DNA of 64,000 nt from Roseivirga thermotolerans (GCF_014653175.1 NZ_BNAG01000002.1:700140-764139), one strand, 5' to 3'. Positions 8,493 to 16,503 are shown, counted from the stretch's first letter. A program made the numbers and translations. Notes: generated by a model not told the origin, from the sequence alone.

Positions 8493-9437
8493 ATGCTCAG
8501 CAGTTGGTCAGAATGGTTTGAATATTATAAATTTCTAGTCATGAAAAGTGCGGAATCGTTAGAAGAGTTTTACAAAAGAAAGTTTCAGTGGGTGCCTGAG
8601 CAAATTAGGAAAGACATTGGGCACTTCAATCTTTTTAGGTTAAAACCGGACTTTTGTGGTTTTGAAAGCGTGCCTTACAGGAGGCGCGATTTCTATAAGG
8701 TGTTGCTCATGAAAGGGCATAGTAGGGTACACTATGCCGATAAGGTTTTTGAGGTGAAAAACTATGCATTGTCTTTCTCTAACCCCAAGATTCCTTACAA
8801 ATGGGAGCATATTGAACCCATGGAAGAATGCACCTATTGCATCTTTAGTGCCGATTTTTTTCACCAATTCGGGCATTTTCAGGACTACGAGGTGTACCAA
8901 CCCAATGGCACACATGTGTTCGAGCTCTCAGAGGCTCAGGCGGCTGAGGTACGGGCTGTATTCAATAGAATGGAGGAGGAGTTTAATTCGGAGTATAAAT
9001 ACAAATACGATCTGGTGCGAAATCAGATTTTTGAGCTACTCCATTATGCGCTCAAACTCCAGCCATCGGAACAGTTAGATGCGCGGCCTGTAAACGCTTC
9101 CCGAAGAATTGCCATGCTTTTTATGGAGCTTTTAGAGAGACAGTTTCCGCTCGATGAGCCCAATCAGTATGTGGCCATGCGCTCTGCCTCTGAGTTTGCC
9201 AGGCAACTGAATGTGCATGTAAATCATCTCAACCGGGCCGTTAAAGAAACCACAGAGAAAACCACCACGCAGCTCATTACCGAGCGCATTATGCAAGAGG
9301 CAAGGGTGCTGCTAAAGCAAACCTCATGGTCGGTTTCCGAAATTGCCTATTCACTAGGCTTCAAGGAAGTGACTCACTTCAATAACTTCTTTAAAAAGCA
9401 TCAGGAATTAAGCCCATTGAAGTTTAGAAACTCGTAA
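8493..9437 (+). CDS. AraC-family transcriptional regulator
   Basis: A 314-residue regulator. Residues 1-180 form a cupin-like sensor domain (SRVHYADKVFEVKNYALSF, then YCIFSADFFHQFG). Residues about 205-312 carry the two AraC helix-turn-helix motifs (ASEFARQLNVHVNHLNRAVKETT and SVSEIAYSLGFKEVTHFNNFFKKHQELSPLKFR), the second being the canonical signature. A second possible start is the ATG at 8541 (MKSAESLEEFYKRKF). The gene is divergent from the AhpD-like gene and reads toward the molybdenum oxidoreductase genes, which it probably activates. Repeats of GTTTGAAATTCGTAAG flank it on both sides. The ligand is unknown, perhaps an aldehyde or N-heterocycle. Confidence 0.9.
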   Translation: MLSSWSEWFEYYKFLVMKSAESLEEFYKRKFQWVPEQIRKDIGHFNLFRLKPDFCGFESVPYRRRDFYKVLLMKGHSRVHYADKVFEVKNYALSFSNPKIPYKWEHIEPMEECTYCIFSADFFHQFGHFQDYEVYQPNGTHVFELSEAQAAEVRAVFNRMEEEFNSEYKYKYDLVRNQIFELLHYALKLQPSEQLDARPVNASRRIAMLFMELLERQFPLDEPNQYVAMRSASEFARQLNVHVNHLNRAVKETTEKTTTQLITERIMQEARVLLKQTSWSVSEIAYSLGFKEVTHFNNFFKKHQELSPLKFRNS

Positions 9438-9565
9438 GTTTTTGATGGTCTGGCTGGGTTGTCAGCTTATTGATTGTCGTTTCTTAGAACCCATAAATAG
9501 TTGCAGGCTATTTTTCGTAGACTTCAGGTTGATGTTTGTCCTGAAAAATCAATCCTTCATCGATA

Positions 9566-9607
9566 CTGTTTGATTTTCGTAAGTGCCTGTTTGAAATGCT
9601 TAAGTTT
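9566..9607 (+). promoter_or_regulatory. Tandem AraC-type operator upstream of the oxidoreductase
   Basis: Two direct repeats begin exactly 21 bp (two helical turns) apart: CTGTTTGATTTTCGTAAGTG at 9566 and CTGTTTGAAATGCTTAAGTT at 9587. The second ends 52 bases before the 2Fe-2S subunit start, so it would abut the -33 region of its promoter. Paired direct half-sites at 21-bp spacing are the classic layout for AraC-family activators. Confidence 0.6.
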
Positions 9608-9659
9608 AATTACCTTAATGAAGGTATACTGCATCTTAAAACCATCATAAGAATTATAT

Positions 9660-10115
9660 ATGGCTAGTTTTCAATTACAAATTAATGGCGAAAACCGAGC
9701 GGTAAACGTAGACCCAAATACCCCATTACTATGGGTGTTGCGTGACCACCTCAGTTTAAAAGGAACCAAATACGGCTGTGGAATTGCTCAGTGCGGAGCT
9801 TGCACAGTGCACCTTAATGGAACGGCCGTTCGTTCGTGTTCCATACCCGTCTCGGCAATTGGTAATCAGCCAATTACAACCATTGAGGGACTTTCTGAAA
9901 ATGGGGATCACTCGGTACAAAAAGCCTGGGTTGAATTAGATGTGGCCCAATGTGGTTATTGTCAGCCGGGACAAATGATGAGTGCCGCAGCTCTGCTAAA
10001 GGCCAACCCAAACCCTACCGATGAGCAAATTGCTTCTTCTCTCAATGGCAATCTGTGCCGTTGTGGTACCTACCTAAGAATAAAACAGGCCGTAAAAAAA
10101 GCAGCAACCCTTTAA
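9660..10115 (+). CDS. Xanthine-oxidase-family oxidoreductase, [2Fe-2S] subunit (IorA-like)
   Basis: A 151-residue electron-transfer subunit. The N-terminal plant-ferredoxin-type cluster is bound by Cys40, Cys45, Cys48 and Cys60 (YGCGIAQCGAC ... RSC). The second cluster is bound by Cys98, Cys101, Cys133 and Cys135 (QCGYCQPGQ and NLCRCGTY). This is the complete two-cluster small subunit of isoquinoline 1-oxidoreductase / aldehyde dehydrogenase type enzymes. The molybdopterin subunit starts 10 bases downstream, so both are made together. It has no signal peptide of its own and presumably travels through the Tat system with its partner. Confidence 0.94.
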   Translation: MASFQLQINGENRAVNVDPNTPLLWVLRDHLSLKGTKYGCGIAQCGACTVHLNGTAVRSCSIPVSAIGNQPITTIEGLSENGDHSVQKAWVELDVAQCGYCQPGQMMSAAALLKANPNPTDEQIASSLNGNLCRCGTYLRIKQAVKKAATL

Positions 10116-10125
10116 TGCCAAAAAG

Positions 10126-12381
10126 ATGAGTAGAACAGAATCGAAACTAAGCCGCAGAAATTTTTTGAAATCTTCAGCATTGGCCGGAGGAGGCTTGATG
10201 ATCAGTTTTAGCTGGTTGGTTAGCTGCAACTCTAAACGTGAGGAGGCCCTGGGCTTGCCCGAGGAGTGGTTTGAACTGAACGGGTTTTTAAAAATTGGAG
10301 ATAATGGACTGGTAACTATTATGGCTCCTAATCCGGAGTTCGGCCAAAATGTAACCACCTCACTACCAATGATTATTGGTGAAGAACTGGATGTAGATTG
10401 GAACAAAGTAATTGTAGAACAGGCCAAGTTTAATACCGATGTATTTACAAGACAGTTTGCCGGAGGTAGCCAGTCCGTAAGGCAGGGATGGGTAAACGGG
10501 CTAAGAGAAGCCGGAGCCGCAGCTAAGTATATGTTAAAAGAGGCTGCTGCAAAACAATGGGGCGTTTCTGCAAGCGATATTACAACCAAAGAAGGAGTGC
10601 TTTCTCATGTGGCCAGTGGAAACTCTGCAGGCTATGGCGAAATGGCTTCTCTGGCGGTGGGTATAGAAATACCCGAAACGCTCGAACTCAAAAAACCATC
10701 TGAGCTTACACTGGTGGGTACAGCTCGAAAAAATGTAAGAGGAAAAGATATTGTGACCGGTAAGCCCATGTTTGGGATAGACTACGAAGAGGAGGGCATG
10801 CTCATAGCCATGATTATACACCCTCCAGCCTTTGGTATGCGATTGAAATCTTTTGATGCCACCACTGCCAAACAGATGAGCGGAATTAAAGAGGTATTTA
10901 CCATTACTTCTTTTCCCAACGATGAGCCTAGAGGGTACTTTAGCACCGATGCTTTTACTGAAACAGTGGTAGTGGTTGGAAATACCACATGGGAAGTAAT
11001 GCAGGCCAAAAAGGCAGTGAGAGTGGAGTGGGAACAGAGTCCGGCTACACAGATTACCACCGCTGGGTTTGGAGGAACCCAACAGGTTACCGTTCCTGCG
11101 GGTCTCGAAAACAGTACAGATCATTACAGACTCATGCAGCAAATGGCTGCCAGGCCCGGCAGAATAGAAAGGAGAGATGGTAATCCGGAGGCGGCATTCA
11201 AAAAAGCTGCGAAGGTAATTGAGCGTACCTATACTGCACCTTTTTTGGCGCACAATGCCATGGAACCGATGAATTTTTTCGCCCGTGTTACGGATGATAT
11301 GGTTCATCTGGCAGGTCCGTTGCAAGCTCCTGAATTTGCTGAACAGGCTGTGGCCAATCGCCTGGGCGTACCATTGGAAAAAGTAGATATTAAGATGACC
11401 CGAATGGGAGGTGGTTTTGGCAGAAGGGCCTATGACCATTATGTAGTAGAAGCTGCTTTAATTTCCCGACACATGAAGGCCCCCGTAAAACTGGTGTATA
11501 CCCGGGAAGACGATATGACCAATGGAATTTATCGTCCGTCTTACCATGCCACCTACAGAGCTGCCTTGGATGAAAACAATAACCTCATTGCCTTTCATGC
11601 CAAGGCCGGAGGTATTCCTGAGAGTCCACTACATGCCAACAGGTTTCCTGCCGGAGCAGTGGAAAACTATCTGGCGGAATCGTGGCAAATCGATTCGAAC
11701 ATAACGGTGGGAGCTTTCCGGGCTCCGCGGTCTAATTTTATTGCCGGTGCAGAGCAGTCGTTTTTAGACGAAGTAGCTGAGGCGGCAGGTAAAGACCCTA
11801 TTGAGTTTAGGTTAGAATTATTAAAAAGGGCTAGAGAAAACCCTGTTGGCGATAGAAACGACTATGAGGCCGATCGGTATGCAGGGGTATTGGAGCTGGT
11901 TAGGGAAAAGTCTAATTGGGATCAGCCGGAAGAAGGAGTATCGCGAGGTGTTTCTGCCTATTTCTGTCATAATAGCTATGTAGCTCATGTGCTGGATGTA
12001 GAAATGGAAGGAGGCGAACCGAGAGTTAAGAAGGTAACTTGTGCGGTAGACTGCGGAATTGTAATAAACCCATTGGCGGCCGCTAATATGGTTGAAGGAG
12101 CGGTAGTAGATGGCATAGGTCATTCACTTTACAGTTATTTAACCTTCAACAACGGGGCAACTGAACAGAATAACTTTAATAGGTACCGAATGATTCGGCA
12201 TAGCGAAGCTCCTGAAACTATTGATGTGCATTTTGTTAAAAATGATATTGCACCTACAGGCCTGGGAGAACCTCCCTTTCCGCCTGTATTTGCTGCAGTT
12301 GCCAATGCCCTGTACAAGGCCACAGGTAAAAGACATTACAATCAACCTTACATGGTACAACAGCAGATTTCCTTGGGTTAA
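10126..12381 (+). CDS. Molybdopterin-binding oxidoreductase large subunit (IorB-like)
   Basis: A 751-residue molybdenum hydroxylase subunit that oxidises aldehydes or N-heterocycles with water as oxygen donor. A twin-arginine motif (SRRNFLK, residues 9-15) opens the protein. It is followed by a hydrophobic stretch ending LVSC, so it may be a Tat-exported lipoprotein with Cys34. The xanthine dehydrogenase a/b hammerhead domain lies around 200-300. Molybdopterin-binding blocks follow (GGGFGRRAYDHY, GAFRAPRSNF, PTGLGEPPFPP with the Glu used in catalysis). The IorB family carries a partly duplicated N-terminal region, which fits this length. No FAD subunit is nearby, so electrons likely go to a cytochrome or quinone. 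Confidence 0.93.
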   Translation: MSRTESKLSRRNFLKSSALAGGGLMISFSWLVSCNSKREEALGLPEEWFELNGFLKIGDNGLVTIMAPNPEFGQNVTTSLPMIIGEELDVDWNKVIVEQAKFNTDVFTRQFAGGSQSVRQGWVNGLREAGAAAKYMLKEAAAKQWGVSASDITTKEGVLSHVASGNSAGYGEMASLAVGIEIPETLELKKPSELTLVGTARKNVRGKDIVTGKPMFGIDYEEEGMLIAMIIHPPAFGMRLKSFDATTAKQMSGIKEVFTITSFPNDEPRGYFSTDAFTETVVVVGNTTWEVMQAKKAVRVEWEQSPATQITTAGFGGTQQVTVPAGLENSTDHYRLMQQMAARPGRIERRDGNPEAAFKKAAKVIERTYTAPFLAHNAMEPMNFFARVTDDMVHLAGPLQAPEFAEQAVANRLGVPLEKVDIKMTRMGGGFGRRAYDHYVVEAALISRHMKAPVKLVYTREDDMTNGIYRPSYHATYRAALDENNNLIAFHAKAGGIPESPLHANRFPAGAVENYLAESWQIDSNITVGAFRAPRSNFIAGAEQSFLDEVAEAAGKDPIEFRLELLKRARENPVGDRNDYEADRYAGVLELVREKSNWDQPEEGVSRGVSAYFCHNSYVAHVLDVEMEGGEPRVKKVTCAVDCGIVINPLAAANMVEGAVVDGIGHSLYSYLTFNNGATEQNNFNRYRMIRHSEAPETIDVHFVKNDIAPTGLGEPPFPPVFAAVANALYKATGKRHYNQPYMVQQQISLG

Positions 12382-12407
12382 TTTCTACTTGATAGTTCAG
12401 CAATCGA

Positions 12408-12510
12408 AAGAGGGTGTTTCAAAAGCCAGGTCAGCCTTGCCCTAAACTTGCCTGTCTGTCGGTAAACAAGTTCAGATTGACGAGTTTTAATGCTTTTGAG
12501 ATGCCCTCTT
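12408..12510. repeat. Palindromic extragenic element between convergent genes
   Basis: A 103-bp imperfect palindrome. The outer arms AAGAGGGTGTTTCAAAAGC and (reverse complement) AAGAGGGCATCTCAAAAGC agree at 16 of 19 positions. An inner AACTTG/CAAGTT pair forms a second stem. The AGGGTGTTTCAAAA arms resemble the inverted termini of MITE-like repeats often seen in Bacteroidota intergenic DNA (recalled pattern, not checked). Placed between two convergent genes, it probably also terminates both transcripts. Confidence 0.55.
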
Positions 12511-12524
12511 ATTTTGTCCTCACC

Positions 12525-13379
12525 CTAAGGCTCTTGCACAGCTAAACGAAGGTTGCTAAGTTTTTCAGGGTCGAGAACATGGTAAAGGTGCTCAATCTGC
12601 CCAAACCTATTGATTTCAAATACCTGGCAAAGTTTTAGGTTAGAAGGGGTCCAATAGAGAAGGGCAGGAAAGTGATTGACTACGGTTGGAGTAATGGTGC
12701 ACTCTTTGAGAAATCGTTCATAGACCGTAAACAGCAGTTGCGCCACCTCTTGCGCACCTTGAGCCACCCGGGCCAGAACTTTAAGTCCTGAACCACCATC
12801 GGCCCTGAACCCTATGTCTTCTTTGAGTACCTGCTCCAATGCTTTCAGGTCTTTGTTTCGAATGGCGGTGAGGTAATGGGCCAGAATGGCCTCCGTTCCC
12901 GGTAGTTTCACAGGTTTAACGGCATGTTTTTGCCTCAGGCCGGAGAGTTTCTTTTTAGCCCTGCTTAAGAGCTGTCGTGTGTTTTCAGTACTTTGCCCCA
13001 AAAGCTCAGCCGTTTCTTCATGCTTATAGCCAAAAGCTTCTTTCAGTATGAATACAGCCCTTTCTTTAGCCGTGAGGTGGTTGAGTAGCGTAAGCATGGC
13101 ATACGACAAAACCTGTTGATTATTTACTGTTTCTTCGGCTGAAGCCAACACATAAGGTTCGGGCAACTGATTGTTAAGCTGTTCATTTTTAAGCTTTTGT
13201 TCCTTGATGTTGATGGAACGGTTAATCACCGATTTTATAAGATAGTTTTTACTATCAGGATATTGCCCCCGGGTACTACTGAGCTTAGTAACCACATCTT
13301 GAATGGCATCTTTGGCATCTTCTACAGAACCCAAAATGTTATATGCATAGGGAAAGAGTAATTGCTGATAGTTGTTCAT
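12525..13379 (-). CDS. SigJ-like ECF sigma factor with C-terminal SnoaL-like domain
   Basis: A 284-residue protein starting at the ATG at 13379, whose ATGA overlaps the DoxX stop codon; the longer frame from 13445 runs inside that gene. Sigma-70 region 2 lies at about 5-60 (LFPYAYNILGSVEDAKDAIQDV) and region 4 at about 105-160 (LTAKERAVFILKEAFGYKHEETAELLGQSTENTRQLLSRAKKKL). A SnoaL/NTF2-like domain fills the rest. This architecture is the SigJ (ECF41-like) group, in which the C-terminal domain regulates activity in place of an anti-sigma factor. These often sit next to carboxymuconolactone decarboxylase or DoxX genes, and here the upstream gene is DoxX. Confidence 0.88.
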   Translation of the reverse strand: MNNYQQLLFPYAYNILGSVEDAKDAIQDVVTKLSSTRGQYPDSKNYLIKSVINRSINIKEQKLKNEQLNNQLPEPYVLASAEETVNNQQVLSYAMLTLLNHLTAKERAVFILKEAFGYKHEETAELLGQSTENTRQLLSRAKKKLSGLRQKHAVKPVKLPGTEAILAHYLTAIRNKDLKALEQVLKEDIGFRADGGSGLKVLARVAQGAQEVAQLLFTVYERFLKECTITPTVVNHFPALLYWTPSNLKLCQVFEINRFGQIEHLYHVLDPEKLSNLRLAVQEP

Positions 13380-13831
13380 TTGCTTTTGCAGGCCGAAAGG
13401 TAAATCCAAACAATAAAAAAGAGTTGAAGCGGAATTCTGAACCATAGGTAGTTTATTCCGGGACCATCCAATGCTCCGGTTTGATAGTTTAACCCTTGCA
13501 TGGCTGCGTTTATGTTGGCCGGCAGTACCAGAAGCAAAAAGGCAATAAGCAACCAGCCGGTAGTTTTAGCATATTTTCGGCTTAAAAGGCCCAGAGCAAA
13601 TACAACCTCAAGTGCACCGGTGAGGTAAACCAACAGCTTTCTGGCCGGTAAAAAGTCAGGAATCATTTGGGCCATTCCCGAGGGAAAAAGAAAATGGCCT
13701 ATGGCCGAAAAGACAAGCATGGCAGCCATGGCCCACCGACCGGAGGTGCGGAGTCTCCAATTATTCTTTACCCTTTTTAACCCGAGGGCGAGCAGTAGAA
13801 ACGACCCTAATAGTACGATAAGTGGAAGCAT
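13376..13831 (-). CDS. DoxX-family membrane protein
   Basis: A 151-residue integral membrane protein with four hydrophobic segments: MLPLIVLLGSFLLLALGL, WAMAAMLVFSAIGHFLF, LVYLTGALEVVFALGLL and a C-terminal pair around TTGWLLIAFLLLVLPA and FRIPLQLFFIVWIYL. The HFLFPSGMAQMIPDFLPARKLLVYLTGALEV arrangement is typical of DoxX/DoxD-like proteins. Some members of the family work in thiosulfate or thiol-stress metabolism, but the role here is unknown. It overlaps the sigma factor gene by 4 bases and follows the RidA gene by 6 bases. Confidence 0.85.
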   Translation of the reverse strand: MLPLIVLLGSFLLLALGLKRVKNNWRLRTSGRWAMAAMLVFSAIGHFLFPSGMAQMIPDFLPARKLLVYLTGALEVVFALGLLSRKYAKTTGWLLIAFLLLVLPANINAAMQGLNYQTGALDGPGINYLWFRIPLQLFFIVWIYLSACKSK

Positions 13832-13837
13832 AGGAGC

Positions 13838-14296
13838 CTAGCGATCTAGGGTTGCGGTTAGTGTTAGGCCCACAGAGAAGTTCCTGGGCAAGTGATGTAC
13901 TCCAAAAATGGCTCTTGAGTGAGTTCCTTTTGTTCCCAGCAGAGTTAGTAACAATTCAGAAGCACCATCCACAACTTTAGGACCATCATCCCAAGTTTCA
14001 GAAGCCTGAAAGTATGCGTCTATGTGGTTGATACCTTCCAGTCTGTCTATGCCCACTTTATAATGAAGCTGCGAAACAGCGTTGAGGGCGGCCAGTTGCA
14101 TCGCTTTATAACCATCTGCTGTAGAAAGCTCTTTGCCCAGCCTTCCCTGAAAAAGGTATTCCCCATCTTTAATAGGAAATTGAATGGCAAGGTAGATTAT
14201 GTTTCCACGGATATTCACCGATTGATAGGCGCCTCCCGGGGTAGAGGGTTGAAGCAATTCAAAGCCTTTGGATAGAGCAAATTCGTTAAAGTTCAT
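13838..14296 (-). CDS. RidA/YjgF-family protein
   Basis: A 152-residue protein of the RidA/YjgF superfamily, trimeric cytoplasmic proteins that often hydrolyse reactive enamine/imine intermediates. Supporting segments are GNIIYLAIQFPIKDGEYLFQGRLGKELSTADGYKAMQLAALNAVSQL and the C-terminal SRAIFGVHHLPRNFSVGLTLTATL. The motif usually carrying the catalytic Arg reads THSRAIFGVHHLP, which differs slightly from the RxxxxVxxLP of true deaminases. The biochemical activity is therefore uncertain. Its start overlaps the DUF998 gene by 11 bases, showing translational coupling inside the sigma-factor cluster. Confidence 0.82.
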   Translation of the reverse strand: MNFNEFALSKGFELLQPSTPGGAYQSVNIRGNIIYLAIQFPIKDGEYLFQGRLGKELSTADGYKAMQLAALNAVSQLHYKVGIDRLEGINHIDAYFQASETWDDGPKVVDGASELLLTLLGTKGTHSRAIFGVHHLPRNFSVGLTLTATLDR

Positions 14297-14930
14297 TAGT
14301 AGAGTTTTGTTGTGAATGATTTTCTATAGCATTTGGTTCACCCGGAAGAGGGGCTTTCAATGCTTTTATAGCCAGATAGGCTATCCATAAAAAATAAAAT
14401 GTAAACCCTAGGCGCTGTCCCAGGCCGGGCATATCGCCACTTCTAAGAAAACCGCTGAGTATGGAGAGCCAGGCCAGTGCCAGCGATGGACCAGTGGCTT
14501 TTTTCCAGTAGTAATGCTTTTTTAAAACAATGGGCAGAGTGAAGGCGGCAATCATAAAAGCAATAAAACTACCTATACTACCCACAGTGTGCAGTAGCAT
14601 GGTAGCTGAGGAACGCTCTTCAAAATCGCCCGGAAAAATACCGGAAAAGGTCATCAGTATACCGGAAAGAGCTAGACTCACCAATACTATTTTGGCGGTA
14701 CTTTGTCCTTTTATGTGCCGGTAAAGTCCGAGGGCAAACAGGGCTATAAGCAGGCCGGTGAGGCCATAACCAAAAATGTTCCACCACCATTTATAGGGAG
14801 CGTCTACATCGCCCAATTCACTAATGGCATTGGTCAGGTGGCTGTATTCAGGCCTTAAGGTCGAAAGAGTTAGGTAAGTGACTAAGAAGAGCAGTGGAGC
14901 AAAAAGCCCTGCAAGCGCATACTTTTTCAT
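14286..14930 (-). CDS. DUF998-family membrane protein
   Basis: A 214-residue protein with six hydrophobic segments. The N-terminal block FLVTYLTLSTLRPEYSHLTNAISELGDVDAPYKWWWN is the characteristic DUF998 opening. A segment near 95-115 reads SGIFPGDFEERSSATMLLHTVGSIGSFIAFM, also typical. The biochemical function is unknown. It lies 16 bases downstream of the SigZ-like gene and overlaps the RidA gene, so it is part of one transcript. Confidence 0.85.
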   Translation of the reverse strand: MKKYALAGLFAPLLFLVTYLTLSTLRPEYSHLTNAISELGDVDAPYKWWWNIFGYGLTGLLIALFALGLYRHIKGQSTAKIVLVSLALSGILMTFSGIFPGDFEERSSATMLLHTVGSIGSFIAFMIAAFTLPIVLKKHYYWKKATGPSLALAWLSILSGFLRSGDMPGLGQRLGFTFYFLWIAYLAIKALKAPLPGEPNAIENHSQQNSTNEL

Positions 14931-14946
14931 GGAAGGTACACATGGT

Positions 14947-15504
14947 TTAACATTGGCAACTGGACGGTGTTGAAATTTCAGTGATTTTTTGAGGGACTCC
15001 CGCCTGACAACATTGGCTGATCATTTTTCCGAGCTTCTTTCTGCCGCGTTGTATCTTGGATCTGAGTGTCACGTAGTTCATTCCCAGTTGTTCGGCAATT
15101 GTTTTTTGTGGCTTGCCCTCTAATTCTGACCAGACCATGATGTTTCGAAGATCGGTCGGTAACTGCTCCATAAATGGTCTGATGCATCGGTTCAGGTGAT
15201 CGAAAGAGGCCTCATCGGCTTCCACCGGAAAATCTGGCAGTTCGTTTTCCGGTAATGGACTGGTGATGTGCTTCTTGCTTCTGTAATAATCAATCACAGT
15301 GTTTCGGGCAACGGTATAAATCCAGGCTTTCACATGGCTAATCTCTTCCAGGTTGCTTTCTGCAATTTTACAGAAGACCTCTTGTGTGAGGTCTTCTGCG
15401 TCTTCTGTCTGATTCACCTTGCTTTTTACAAAGCGCAGTATGTCTGAATATAGCGAGTGTGCCAGAGCACTGGTATTAAGCAAATTGTCTTGATTCTTTG
15501 CCAT
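14947..15504 (-). CDS. SigZ-like ECF sigma factor with Cys-rich tail
   Basis: A 185-residue sigma factor, start chosen at the ATG at 15504 (MAKNQDNLLN); the longer frame overlaps the small Cys-rich gene. Region 2 is around 12-80 (LYSDILRFVKSKVNQTEDAEDLTQEVFCKIAES ... VKAWIYTVARNTVIDYYRSKK). Region 4 is around 105-160 (LRNIMVWSELEGKPQKTIAEQLGMNYVTLRSKIQRGRKKL). The tail ISQCCQAGVPQ ... SSCQC carries four Cys, as in SigZ proteins, and suggests metal or thiol sensing. It is followed by DUF998 and preceded by a tiny CC-rich peptide gene. Confidence 0.88.
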   Translation of the reverse strand: MAKNQDNLLNTSALAHSLYSDILRFVKSKVNQTEDAEDLTQEVFCKIAESNLEEISHVKAWIYTVARNTVIDYYRSKKHITSPLPENELPDFPVEADEASFDHLNRCIRPFMEQLPTDLRNIMVWSELEGKPQKTIAEQLGMNYVTLRSKIQRGRKKLGKMISQCCQAGVPQKITEISTPSSCQC

Positions 15505-15520
15505 AGTATGGTTTTTTGAA

Positions 15521-15691
15521 CTAACAGCAGGCAAAATCTGCCTGATTTTTAGAACGACTTTGAGCCGGATCGCAACATGGGCTTCCGTCTTTTGGTGGAG
15601 CACAGCAGGGTTCGGACGGTGATTGCTTGCTCTTTGGAGAAGCCGAAGAGCAGCATGAGTTTTGACTGGTTTTAACGGTTTTATGTTTCAT
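15521..15691 (-). CDS. Tiny Cys-Cys-rich peptide upstream of the SigZ-like gene
   Basis: A 56-residue open frame from the ATG at 15691, ending 16 bases before the SigZ-like start. It contains exactly eight cysteines, all in four CC pairs (residues 13-14, 29-30, 39-40 and 55-56), within a Ser/Pro/Lys-rich, otherwise low-complexity chain (NSCCSS, EPCCAPP, SPCCDP, FACC). No signal peptide is seen. The regular CC spacing looks like a metal-binding or thiol-reactive peptide, and the sigma factor tail has a similar CC motif. No family is recognised. A longer start at 15748 is possible but unneeded. Confidence 0.6.
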   Translation of the reverse strand: MKHKTVKTSQNSCCSSASPKSKQSPSEPCCAPPKDGSPCCDPAQSRSKNQADFACC

Positions 15692-15780
15692 GGGGATGGC
15701 GTTTGTTTCATGTTTTTCATCACCTATTTTGAGGTAGCTGATGTACAATTGATATAAATACTTAGGTATCTGGAATGAGT

Positions 15781-16503
15781 TTAGTTTTTAACCTGTGCAG
15801 TAATGTCTGTAAGAGGAGGGCTAAAGTCTTCAAAGGCCAATTCGAAATTTACCTTCCTTCCAATTTTTTCTATTACCCCGGTTTTTTCTACCATTTCCTG
15901 ATAGGTATCGTAACAAAGGAGGGCTTTTTTCATGGCCTCCACGTCTTCATTGGCTAGTGGTACAACCACATCAATCAGTGCCTCTTCAGTTAGCTTAAGC
16001 CGTGGCCAGCCATTACTCATAAAGGTGGGTTCACCGGAGTCTGGCATGGTGAAAAAGGCCAGACGCTTTAAGTAATGAGCCCCTCTATCACGCATTTGTA
16101 AGAAGACTCGTTTTACCACGGCATGAGTCACAATATGATCGTGAAAGCCGCTGGCACCATGTACCGGGTAGGTAACTACCACATGAGGCTCAATTTTTTC
16201 TATGCAACGGCTCACTTCTTTCTCCAAAATCCTTGGGTCAAGTTCTTTAAGCCCGCTGTCTGGATAATCGAGTACCTCCATGGAGCTTAGCTTTAGACTC
16301 TCTTTAACCTTGAGCATTTCTTTATACCTCACTTCGCCCATTTGGTCTACGTTGAGTCCTAGTTTATGGCGTACCTGAGTGGCGCCTCCCTTGGTGAGTG
16401 TAAGTAAGTGCACCTCATGGCCTCCGGAAACCTGTTGGTGTATGGCTCCAGCCGGACCAAAAGATTCGTCATCGGGGTGAGGAAAAATATAGAGTATTTT
16501 CAT
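15781..16503 (-). CDS. PIG-L/LmbE-family deacetylase
   Basis: A 240-residue zinc-dependent N-deacetylase-like protein. The metal/catalytic motif HPDDES occupies residues 9-14 and the distal ligand appears in FHDHIVTHAVV. The sequence between (GAIHQQVSGGHEVHLLTLTKGGATQ) is typical of the family, which removes acetyl from GlcNAc-type sugars, mycothiol or bacillithiol precursors. The start at 16503 is preferred because it places MKILYIFPHPDDE at the N-terminus; an ATG at 16527 would add eight residues. It stands between the sigma cluster and the thioesterase gene without overlap, and its substrate is unknown. Confidence 0.88.
   Translation of the reverse strand: MKILYIFPHPDDESFGPAGAIHQQVSGGHEVHLLTLTKGGATQVRHKLGLNVDQMGEVRYKEMLKVKESLKLSSMEVLDYPDSGLKELDPRILEKEVSRCIEKIEPHVVVTYPVHGASGFHDHIVTHAVVKRVFLQMRDRGAHYLKRLAFFTMPDSGEPTFMSNGWPRLKLTEEALIDVVVPLANEDVEAMKKALLCYDTYQEMVEKTGVIEKIGRKVNFELAFEDFSPPLTDITAQVKN

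Noticed and set aside
9422..9441. Fourth AraC-like site at the AraC stop codon
   Set aside because: The match requires a one-base gap and lies partly in coding sequence, so it was mentioned but not listed as a feature.
10534..11439. 301-codon minus-strand ORF inside the oxidoreductase large subunit
   Set aside because: It is antisense to a well-supported gene, has no recognisable domain, and its composition is that of a shadow frame.
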